From contig NZ_LIVZ01000012.1 of assembly GCF_001905845.1 (NCBI RefSeq), forward strand, positions 282,934-346,933: a DNA stretch of 64,000 nt, given 5' to 3'. The translations under genes and the position numbers were made by a program. The notes under the pieces are model-generated. The model was given only the letters and a program-made list of their open reading frames with translations, was not told the DNA's origin and did not search any database. Shown piece after piece: positions 32,348-39,668 of the stretch; position 1 is the stretch's first letter; every line of letters starts with the position of its first letter. Origin of the DNA: Streptomyces sp. TSRI0107. GTDB lineage: Bacteria; Actinomycetota; Actinomycetes; Streptomycetales; Streptomycetaceae.

Positions 32348-33826
32348 ATGGGACGAGACGTCCCGGCGCTGGCGTTCACTCGTGACGACCGTCGCCAGTT
32401 CCGGAACAAGATGCACACCTGCCTCGACGTGTTCGCGCGGATGCTGCGGGAGTCGCGGTTCGACTTCGAGCGGCCGCAGGTCGGTCTGGAGATCGAACTG
32501 AACCTCGTGGACGCCGCCGCCGAGCCCGCCATGCGCAGCACGGACGCCCTGGAGGCGATCGCCGACCCGTCGTGGTCGAGCGAGCTGGGCCGGTTCAACC
32601 TGGAGATCAACATCGCGCCGCGCCGGCTCACCGCCGGCGGCCCCGACTCCTGGGAGCGGGAGATCCGGGACGCGCTCAACCACGCCGAGGGCAAGGCCGC
32701 GCCGATCGGCGCGCACCTGGTCATGGTGGGGATCCTGCCGACGCTGCAGATGAAGGACGTGGGGCTCGCCTCCCTGTCCGAGAACCCGCGCTATCACCTG
32801 CTGAACGAGCAGATCTTCTCGGCGCGCGGCGAGGACCTGCTGATCTCCGTGGACGGGGTCGAGCGGCTGCGGACCTACGCGGACACGATCACACCGGAGG
32901 CGGCCTGCACCAGCACCCAGTTCCACCTCCAGGTGTCACCTGACGAGTTCGCGCCCTACTGGAACGCCGCGCAGGCCGTCGCCGGGGTGCAGGTCGCCCT
33001 GGCGGCGAACTCCCCGTTCCTGTTCGGCAAGGAGCTGTGGCGCGAGACGCGCATCCCGCTGTTCGAGCAGGCCACCGACACCCGGTCGGACGAGATCAAG
33101 GTGCAGGGAGTGCGGCCCCGGGTCTGGTTCGGGGAGCGGTGGATCACCACCGTGTTCGACCTCTTCGAGGAGAACGTGCGGTACTTCCCGGCGCTGCTGC
33201 CGCTGTGCGAGGACGAGGATCCGCGGGAGACGCTCGACCGCGGCGACATCCCCGCACTGGCCGAGCTCACCCTGCACAACGGGACGATCTACCGCTGGAA
33301 CCGCCCGGTGTACGCCGTCGTCGACGGCGTACCGCATCTGCGGGTGGAGAACCGGGTGCTGCCCGCGGGCCCCACGGTGGCCGACGTGCTGTCGAACGGT
33401 GCCTTCTACTACGGCCTGACGCGTGCCCTCGTCGAGGAGGACCGGCCCGTCTGGTCGCGGATGTCGTTCTCGGTGGCGGAGGAGAACCTGCACGCGGCGG
33501 CACGGCACGGCATCGACGCGCAGCTGTACTGGCCGGGCATGGGCGAGGTCCCGGCGACGGAGCTGGTGCTGCGGCGCCTGCTGCCGCTGGCACACCGCGG
33601 ACTCGAACGAGCGGGCATGGACGCGGCCTGGCGGGAACCGCTGCTCGGCATCATCGAGCAGCGCTGCGTCAGCGGCCGCAACGGCGCCGTGTGGCAGGCG
33701 GAGATGTTCCACCACCTCTACGACACGGCCCACGCGGACCGGCACGAGGCGCTGCGGCGGATGACCCAGCAGTACATCGACTACATGCACATGAACGCTC
33801 CGGCGCACACCTGGCCGGTCGAGTGA
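32348..33826 (+). CDS. Glutamate-cysteine ligase (GCS2) family protein
   Basis: The 492-aa product has the ATP-grasp-like GCS2 fold. VGLEIELNLVD (about 42-52) carries the acidic Mg-binding residues, and GRFNLEINIAPR and STQFHLQVSPDEF are typical of family active-site strands. Members ligate glutamate to an amine, as in glutathione or ergothioneine biosynthesis; many actinomycete paralogues are uncharacterised, and this one cannot be assigned a substrate. ATG at 32348 has GGGAGG 6 nt upstream; earlier in-frame starts lack a ribosome site. It is followed 51 bp later by a HIT protein gene on the same strand. Confidence 0.88.
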   Translation: MGRDVPALAFTRDDRRQFRNKMHTCLDVFARMLRESRFDFERPQVGLEIELNLVDAAAEPAMRSTDALEAIADPSWSSELGRFNLEINIAPRRLTAGGPDSWEREIRDALNHAEGKAAPIGAHLVMVGILPTLQMKDVGLASLSENPRYHLLNEQIFSARGEDLLISVDGVERLRTYADTITPEAACTSTQFHLQVSPDEFAPYWNAAQAVAGVQVALAANSPFLFGKELWRETRIPLFEQATDTRSDEIKVQGVRPRVWFGERWITTVFDLFEENVRYFPALLPLCEDEDPRETLDRGDIPALAELTLHNGTIYRWNRPVYAVVDGVPHLRVENRVLPAGPTVADVLSNGAFYYGLTRALVEEDRPVWSRMSFSVAEENLHAAARHGIDAQLYWPGMGEVPATELVLRRLLPLAHRGLERAGMDAAWREPLLGIIEQRCVSGRNGAVWQAEMFHHLYDTAHADRHEALRRMTQQYIDYMHMNAPAHTWPVE

Positions 33827-33877
33827 CGCGGAGGGCTCGTCGTCCCGCGCGATCGCGGCGTGGCAGAGTCGGCGCGC

Positions 33878-34291
33878 ATGGACTGCATTTTCTGCCGGCT
33901 CATCCGTGACGACGCAGCGAGCTGGGTGGCCCGTGGCTCAGACGCCTGTGCGTTCACTCCGCTGGACCCGCTGGCGCCGGGGCACACCCTCGTCGTTCCC
34001 GCACTCCACTTCCCGGACGTCTTCACGACCCCACCCGAGGCCCTGGCAGCCACGATGACACTGGTCCAGCGTGTGGCGGAGGCCATGCGGAGCGCCTTGG
34101 ACGCCACGGGCGTGAACATTCTCAACGCCAGCGGCTCCGGCTCGGAACAGTCGGTGCCACACCTTCACTTCCATGTCGTTCCGCGGTGGGCGGACGACGG
34201 AATCTCGACCTGGCCGACCGGACGCTCCCTGCGTCACCTCACCGGTGACCCGGCCGCACGGCTCGCCGACGCCCTGATCTCCGGGCAGTGA
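33878..34291 (+). CDS. HIT family hydrolase
   Basis: This 137-aa protein has the histidine triad HLHFHVVPR (His95, His97, His99). The N-terminal CIFCRLI zinc-type Cys pair, PLDPLAPGHTLVVPALHF, and NILNASGSGSEQSVPH before the triad are also seen. HIT proteins hydrolyse nucleotide-phosphoramidate or dinucleotide bonds. ATG at 33878 fits the family start (MDCIFCRL) better than the GTG at 33860. It is a small, independent housekeeping-type gene. Confidence 0.92.
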   Translation: MDCIFCRLIRDDAASWVARGSDACAFTPLDPLAPGHTLVVPALHFPDVFTTPPEALAATMTLVQRVAEAMRSALDATGVNILNASGSGSEQSVPHLHFHVVPRWADDGISTWPTGRSLRHLTGDPAARLADALISGQ

Positions 34292-34349
34292 CTCCGGGAG
34301 CCGATGGTTGCGGACAGAAGCTGACCGCAAGTCTCCCTACGGTCGTGCC

Positions 34350-35189
34350 ATGACGAACGCGCAGAACATCCTTGTCACCGGCGCCACCGGAACCGTCGGC
34401 CGTCAGGTCGTCGCCGAACTGCTCGCCCGCGGCCACGCGGTCCGCGCCCTCACCCGCGACGCGGCCACGGCCGACCTCCCGTCCGGCGTCGAGGTCGTCC
34501 AGGGCGACCTGACGGAACCCGACAGTCTGGTCCCGGCCCTGGAGGGCGTCACCGGCCTCCACCTGATCACGTTCGGCGGGGCCTACTTCGGCCCGCTGGA
34601 GACGGGCCCCCGCATCCTGGAACGGGCCGAGGCGGCCGGCGTGCGCCGGGTCACCGTGCTGCACGGCGGCGGTCCCTCCCCGCTGGAGGACGCCGTACGC
34701 GCCGACGACGGTGTCGACTGGACCGTGCTCATGCCGGTGGAGTTCATGGCCAACGCCCTGGAGTGGGCGGACGGGATCGTGGCCTCCGGTGAGGTCCGTG
34801 AGCCCTTCGTCGACCGGCTCAGTGCCATGGTCCACGAAGGAGACATCGGTGCCGTGGCGGCGGTCGCGCTCACCGAGGAGGGCCACGGGGGACGGGAGTA
34901 CGTGATCACCGGTCCCGAGCTGCTGACCGTCGGCGACAAGGTGGCGGCGATCGCCGCCGCGCGCGGCCGCGAGATCGCGCTGGTCGAGCTGACGGAGGAA
35001 CAGGCGGTCGCCCGGTGGCGGGCGGAGGGCCGGCCGGAGGACGTGATCGGCTTCCTGCTGGAGATGTACGGCAACACGCCCGAGGTGGGCCGCACCGTCG
35101 TCGACACCGTCGAGAAGGTCACCGGCCGACCCGCCCGCACCTTCGCCCAGTGGGCCACCGAGCACGCGGACGCCTTCGCCGCCCGATGA
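34350..35189 (+). CDS. NmrA-like NAD(P)-binding reductase
   Basis: The 279-aa atypical SDR has the cofactor motif LVTGATGTVGRQVVAEL (about 7-23), Arg in RALTRDA suggesting NADPH, and VVQGDLTEPDSL. It lacks the YxxxK active site, as usual in the NmrA/QOR2-like group that senses redox state or reduces quinones. The C-terminal half contains REYVITGPELLTVGDKVAAIA, seen in the actinomycete branch. ATG at 34350 is the family start; no strong ribosome site is visible. The following 137 bp carry the DasR-like palindrome and a promoter for the next gene. Confidence 0.9.
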   Translation: MTNAQNILVTGATGTVGRQVVAELLARGHAVRALTRDAATADLPSGVEVVQGDLTEPDSLVPALEGVTGLHLITFGGAYFGPLETGPRILERAEAAGVRRVTVLHGGGPSPLEDAVRADDGVDWTVLMPVEFMANALEWADGIVASGEVREPFVDRLSAMVHEGDIGAVAAVALTEEGHGGREYVITGPELLTVGDKVAAIAAARGREIALVELTEEQAVARWRAEGRPEDVIGFLLEMYGNTPEVGRTVVDTVEKVTGRPARTFAQWATEHADAFAAR

Positions 35190-35198
35190 CCCCGGCGT

Positions 35199-35238
35199 AG
35201 GTCTAGACCTTGACGTGTCCATGGGGCGTCGTTACCTT
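35199..35238 (+). promoter_or_regulatory. DasR-like (dre-type) operator with sigma-HrdB-type promoter
   Basis: The perfect palindrome AGGTCTAGACCT (35199-35210) matches the core of Streptomyces dre sites (TGGTCTAGACCA) bound by the GntR/HutC regulator DasR or a paralogue. It abuts a good promoter: -35 TTGACG (35210-35215), a 17-bp spacer and -10 TACCTT (35233-35238). The promoter faces the alginate-lyase-like gene 89 bp downstream. Binding here would block RNA polymerase, so induction by an aminosugar phosphate or a related ligand is expected (inference). Confidence 0.65.
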
Positions 35239-35326
35239 CCCGGCATCGACAGTGATTCACGTCGGCGAGAGCTGAACACATACGTGAACACTGAACGCTC
35301 GTGTCGGCAGAAAGGCACCACCCCCC

Positions 35327-36547
35327 ATGCGAAGCAGAGTCCTGAAGTCCGCCCTCCTCGCGGCGGTCGGCGCACTCCTGGCCGGCGTCCTCGCGACGCC
35401 GGCCACGGCCGGCCGGTCCGCCACCGCCGCGACCGACGCCGCCATTCCCGCCTCGCAAGCCGCCCCCGCCGTCTTCACCCACCCGGGAGTGGGTGTCAGC
35501 CGCGCCCAACTGGACACCATGCGCGCCAGGGTGAACGCGGGCGCCGCCCCGCAGGCCGCCGCCTTCGGCCAGATGATGAACTCGCGGTACGCCTCCCTCT
35601 CCTACACGCCCCACCCGCGCGCCGTCGTCGAGTGCGGCTCGTACTCCAACCCCGACTACGGCTGCACGGACGAGCGGGAGGACGCCATCGCCGCGTACAC
35701 CCACGCCCTCGCCTGGTACGTCACCCGCGACACCGCGCACGCGGCCAAGGCGATCCAGATCATGGACGCCTGGTCGGCCACCGTCCGCGACCACACCAAC
35801 AGCAACGCGCCCCTCCAGACCGCCTGGGCCGCGTCCACCTGGCCCAAGGCCGCCGAGATCATCAAGCACGCCTACGGGAACTGGCCCAACTCCGGCCGCT
35901 TCGCCGGCATGCTCCGCAACGTCTACTACCCGGAGATCCAGAACGGCTCCAACTCCAACGGCAACTGGGAGTTGAGCATGACGCAGGCCATCATCGGCAT
36001 CGGCGTCCATCTCGACGACAAGGCCGTCTACGACCGCGCCGTCGCGCTCTACCGCAACCGCGTGCCCGCGTACGTCTACCTCACGTCCGACGGCGCTCTG
36101 CCGCGCACCAAACCCGGCGACGGACGTGACACCCGGGACGAGATCATCGCCTACTGGCACAACCAGACCACCTTCGTCAACGGCCTCTCCCAGGAGACCT
36201 GCCGGGACTTCACCCACACCGGCTACGGCATCGCGGCCATGGCCCAGGTCGCCGAGACCTCACGGATCCAGGGTCAGGACCTCTATCCCGAGTTCGGCGA
36301 GAGGATCCGGCACGCCCTCGGCCTCCACGCCACGTACGAACTGAACAACCCGCCGTCGTGGCTGTGCGGCGGCGCCGTCAAGCGCGGCCTGGGCCCGGTC
36401 GCCGAGGTCGGCTACAACGCCCTGCACAACCGCCTCGGCCACGCCATGACCAACACCGAGGCGTACACCCTGGCCCGGCGTCCGATGGGGACGAACAACC
36501 TCTTCGTCGCCTGGGAGACGCTGACCCACGGGGACAACGTGTCCTGA
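35327..36547 (+). CDS. Secreted alginate-lyase family protein
   Basis: The 406-aa product has a Sec signal (about 1-29, VLKSALLAAVGALLAGVLATPATA). The all-helical (alpha/alpha toroid) alginate-lyase domain shows WPKAAEIIKHAYGNW, NGNWELSMTQAIIGIGVHL with the conserved Asn-Trp-Glu, RDEIIAYWHNQTTFVNGLSQETCRDFTHTGYGI with the QE..RD..H catalytic region, and QVAETSRIQGQDLY. Family members cleave uronic-acid polymers by beta-elimination. The domain alone does not tell alginate from glucuronan or another substrate. It stands first in a run of secreted polysaccharide-active genes and is preceded by the dre-like operator and promoter. Confidence 0.88.
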   Translation: MRSRVLKSALLAAVGALLAGVLATPATAGRSATAATDAAIPASQAAPAVFTHPGVGVSRAQLDTMRARVNAGAAPQAAAFGQMMNSRYASLSYTPHPRAVVECGSYSNPDYGCTDEREDAIAAYTHALAWYVTRDTAHAAKAIQIMDAWSATVRDHTNSNAPLQTAWAASTWPKAAEIIKHAYGNWPNSGRFAGMLRNVYYPEIQNGSNSNGNWELSMTQAIIGIGVHLDDKAVYDRAVALYRNRVPAYVYLTSDGALPRTKPGDGRDTRDEIIAYWHNQTTFVNGLSQETCRDFTHTGYGIAAMAQVAETSRIQGQDLYPEFGERIRHALGLHATYELNNPPSWLCGGAVKRGLGPVAEVGYNALHNRLGHAMTNTEAYTLARRPMGTNNLFVAWETLTHGDNVS

Positions 36548-36573
36548 TCCGCGCCGCCGCGTCTCGGCGCCGT

Positions 36574-36607
36574 ACGGAGCAGGGTGGTCCGACCCGCCCT
36601 GCTCCGT
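36574..36607 (+). terminator. Terminator after the alginate-lyase-like gene
   Basis: Perfect 11-bp stem ACGGAGCAGGG / CCCTGCTCCGT with a 12-nt loop, 27 bp after the stop. It makes the lyase a monocistronic unit. Confidence 0.7.
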
Positions 36608-36671
36608 GCACATTCTGACAGGGCATTGACAAATCCACCGGGCGCCGAGACAGTGCAAGTGACTCTCAGGG

Positions 36672-36701
36672 TCACGCAATCCGACGCGCGACTCACGCAA
36701 T
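36672..36701. promoter_or_regulatory. Direct-repeat candidate operator upstream of the sugar dehydrogenase gene
   Basis: TCACGCAAT occurs at 36672-36680 and 36693-36701, 21 bp apart, that is two helical turns, in the 217-bp leader between the lyase terminator and the dehydrogenase start. AT content is locally raised. A regulator binding as a tandem dimer is plausible; no cognate protein is known. Confidence 0.45.
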
Positions 36702-36824
36702 TACTCCGCAAAAGGCTCCGCGGAGGAGCACGCACCGCGGAAGAGCACCGCTGACGCACGCGGCAAGCGCGGCCGGCGCGCGCCTTGCCTGACATCCCCC
36801 ACCGTCAGGAAGGAAAGCTCCGTC

Positions 36825-39668
36825 ATGTCTCAGCGCCCTCGCCCAGGGCTCGGACGGCTCACCGCCCTCGCCCTGTTCCTGTCGGGAACGGCCCTGGCCC
36901 CACCCCCCGTCGCGGCGGCGGTCCCCGAGGACATCCCGCCCGCCGACTACCAGCAAGTCCAACTGGCCACCGGAGCAGCGGAGTTGGGTGAACCCATGTC
37001 GCTCACCGTGCTGCCCGACCGCTCCGTCCTGCACACCGCGCGGGACGGCACGGTCCGCCACACCGACGCCGCGGGCAACACCAAGGTGGCCGGCAGGATC
37101 GACGTCTACACCCACGACGAGGAAGGCCTCCAAGGCATCGCCGCGGACCCCGGCTTCGCGACGAACCGGCACATCTACCTGTACTACTCGCCCAGGCTCT
37201 CCACCCCCGCCGGAGACGCCCCCGTCACCGGAACCGCCGCCGACTTCGCGCCCTGGAAGGGGCATCTCAACCTCTCGCGTTTCACGCTCAAGGCCGACAA
37301 CACCCTGGACCCGGCCAGCGAGAAAGTCGTCCTCGAAGTACCCAACGACCGCGGCCAGTGCTGCCATGTCGGCGGCGACATCGACTTCGACGCGGCCGGA
37401 AACCTCTACCTGACCACCGGCGACGACACCAACCCCTTCGACTCCGCCGGCTACGCCCCGATCGACGAACGCGCCGACCGCAACCCGCAGTTCGACGCCC
37501 AGCGCAGCTCCGGCAACACCAACGACCTGCGGGGCAAACTGCTGCGCGTCAAGCCGACCGCCGACGGCGGTTACACCGTCCCGCCCGGCAACCTCTTCGC
37601 GCCCGGCACCCCGGAAACCCGCCCCGAGATCTACGCGATGGGCTTCCGCAACCCGTTCCGGATGTCCGTCGACCGCGCCACCGGAACCGTGTACGTCGGC
37701 GACTACGGCCCCGACGCGGGCGGCACCGACCCCAACCGCGGCCCCGGCGGCCAGGTCGAGTTCGACCGGATCACCGGCCCCGGCAACTACGGCTGGCCCT
37801 ACTGCACGGGAACCAACACGACCGCCGAGACGTACAACGAGTACACCTTCCCCAGCGGCCCTTCCGGCGCCAAGTACGACTGCGCGGGCGGGCCGACGAA
37901 CAACTCCTTCCGCAACACCGGCCACTCGAAGCTGCCGCCGGCCAGGCCCAGTTGGATCAAATACGGCCTGGACGGATCACCCCCGGAGTTCGGCGGCGGC
38001 TCCGAGTCCCCGATGGGCGGCGAGGTCTACCGCCACGACCCCGGCCTCGACTCGCCCGTCAAGTTCCCCGCGTCACTGGACGGACGCTTCCTCGCGGCCG
38101 AGTACGGACGCCAGTGGATCAAGGCCGTCGAGGTCGAGGCCGACGGCTCCTACGGGACGATCGAGGACTTCCCCTGGAACGGCACCCAGGTGATGGACAC
38201 CGACTTCGGCCCGGACGGCGCGCTCTACGTCCTGGACTACGGCACCGGAAGCAACAACCAGGCGCTGTACCGCATCGAGTACATCGCGGGCAGCAACCGC
38301 AACCCGGTCGCCAAGGCCGCCGCCGACAAGACCTCCGGTGCCCTGCCGCTGACCGTCCGGTTCTCCGCCCAGGGCAGCGCCGACCCGGAGGGGCGGCCCC
38401 TGACGTACTCCTGGGACTTCGGTGACGGTTCCACCTCCACGCAGGCCGACCCCAGCCACACGTACATCACGAAGGGCACCTACCGTCCCACCCTCACCGT
38501 CAAGGACCCCGAGGGGCTGACCGGCACGGCCAGTCTCGTCGTCACCGTCGGCAACACCGCGCCCACCGTCACCCTCCAGACGCCCGCCGACGGCCGGCTG
38601 TTCTCCTTCGGCGACACCGTGCCCTTCCGGGTCCAGGCCGGCGACCCCGAGGACGGCACCGTCGACTGCGCCAAGGTCAAGGTCACCTACCTCCTCGGCC
38701 ATGACAGCCACACCCACGCCATCACCTCCGCCAACGGCTGCACCGGCACCATCACCGTCCCGCAGGACGGCGAACACGACAGCGCCGCCAACCTGTACGG
38801 CGTCCTCGACGCCGAGTACACCGACAGCGGCGGTCTGACCAGCCACTCGGTGCGTACCCTCCAGCCCCGCCACCGCCAGGCCGAGCACTTCACCGCCCAG
38901 TCCGGGATCGAGACCGCCGCGCACGGCCCCGCCGAGGGCGGCAGGACGGTCGGCTTCACCGACGACGGCGACTGGATCTCCTTCAAGCCGTACGCGCTCG
39001 GCGACGCGACCAGGCTCACCGCCCGCGTTTCTTCCGCCGGCGCCGGCGGCACCCTGGAGGTCCGCGCCGGCTCCCCGGCCGGCACCCTGCTCGGCACCGC
39101 GACCGTACCGGTGACCGGCGGCTGGGAGACCTTCACCGACGTCTCCACCGGCCTGTCGGCCGCGCCCTCGGGCACCACCGAGCTGTACCTCGTCTTCCGG
39201 GGACCGACCGGCCGCGGCAACCTCTACGACGTCGACGCGTTCACCCTCCACACCGGCACCGGCGGCACCGGGCCCGTGGAAGCCGAGTCCTTCACCTCCG
39301 GCTCCGGTGTCCAGGCCGCGGCCCACGCCCCGGCCAGCGGCGGCCGGACCCTCGGCTACATCGACAACGGCGACTGGGCCGCGTACGCCTCCGTGTCCAC
39401 GGCCGGCGCCCGGACCTTCACCGCGAAGGTCTCCTCGGCCGGCGCGGGCGGCACGCTCCACATCCGCTCCGGCTCCGCGACCGGCCCCGTCCTAGGGTCG
39501 GTGGCCGTACCCGTGACCGGCGGCTGGGAGACGTTCACGACGGTCACCACCCCACTCGACGGCACCGCCTCCGGGCCGCTTGTCCTCACCTTCACGGGCG
39601 GCGGCGGAGCCCTCTTCGACATCGACACCTTCACCCTCACCGGTGCCGCCGCACGAAAGGGACGATGA
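36825..39668 (+). CDS. Secreted PQQ-dependent sugar dehydrogenase with PKD and two CBM6 modules
   Basis: The 947-aa product has a Sec signal (about 1-32). The six-bladed propeller of the soluble glucose/sorbosone dehydrogenase family (about 45-490) shows DEEGLQGIAADPGF, GQCCHVGGDIDFDAAGNLYLTTGDDTNPF and EIYAMGFRNPFRMSVD. A PKD domain (about 495-575, TYSWDFGDGSTSTQADPSHTY) and another beta domain follow, then two CBM6-like modules (about 690-805 and 815-940) with GDWISF and GDWAAYASV. It would oxidise sugar ends on a bound polysaccharide. AGGAAGGAAAG precedes the ATG. The stop overlaps the next start (ATGA), so it is co-translated with the ThuA-GH99 protein. Confidence 0.9.
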   Translation: MSQRPRPGLGRLTALALFLSGTALAPPPVAAAVPEDIPPADYQQVQLATGAAELGEPMSLTVLPDRSVLHTARDGTVRHTDAAGNTKVAGRIDVYTHDEEGLQGIAADPGFATNRHIYLYYSPRLSTPAGDAPVTGTAADFAPWKGHLNLSRFTLKADNTLDPASEKVVLEVPNDRGQCCHVGGDIDFDAAGNLYLTTGDDTNPFDSAGYAPIDERADRNPQFDAQRSSGNTNDLRGKLLRVKPTADGGYTVPPGNLFAPGTPETRPEIYAMGFRNPFRMSVDRATGTVYVGDYGPDAGGTDPNRGPGGQVEFDRITGPGNYGWPYCTGTNTTAETYNEYTFPSGPSGAKYDCAGGPTNNSFRNTGHSKLPPARPSWIKYGLDGSPPEFGGGSESPMGGEVYRHDPGLDSPVKFPASLDGRFLAAEYGRQWIKAVEVEADGSYGTIEDFPWNGTQVMDTDFGPDGALYVLDYGTGSNNQALYRIEYIAGSNRNPVAKAAADKTSGALPLTVRFSAQGSADPEGRPLTYSWDFGDGSTSTQADPSHTYITKGTYRPTLTVKDPEGLTGTASLVVTVGNTAPTVTLQTPADGRLFSFGDTVPFRVQAGDPEDGTVDCAKVKVTYLLGHDSHTHAITSANGCTGTITVPQDGEHDSAANLYGVLDAEYTDSGGLTSHSVRTLQPRHRQAEHFTAQSGIETAAHGPAEGGRTVGFTDDGDWISFKPYALGDATRLTARVSSAGAGGTLEVRAGSPAGTLLGTATVPVTGGWETFTDVSTGLSAAPSGTTELYLVFRGPTGRGNLYDVDAFTLHTGTGGTGPVEAESFTSGSGVQAAAHAPASGGRTLGYIDNGDWAAYASVSTAGARTFTAKVSSAGAGGTLHIRSGSATGPVLGSVAVPVTGGWETFTTVTTPLDGTASGPLVLTFTGGGGALFDIDTFTLTGAAARKGR
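39300..39637. repeat. CBM6-coding DNA repeat, copy 1
   Basis: The second CBM6 module of the sugar dehydrogenase gene aligns with 40502-40842 in the next gene. The first 245 bp are colinear without gaps, and the first ~110 bp differ at about two positions by eye. A 3-nt length change occurs further on. Confidence 0.85.
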
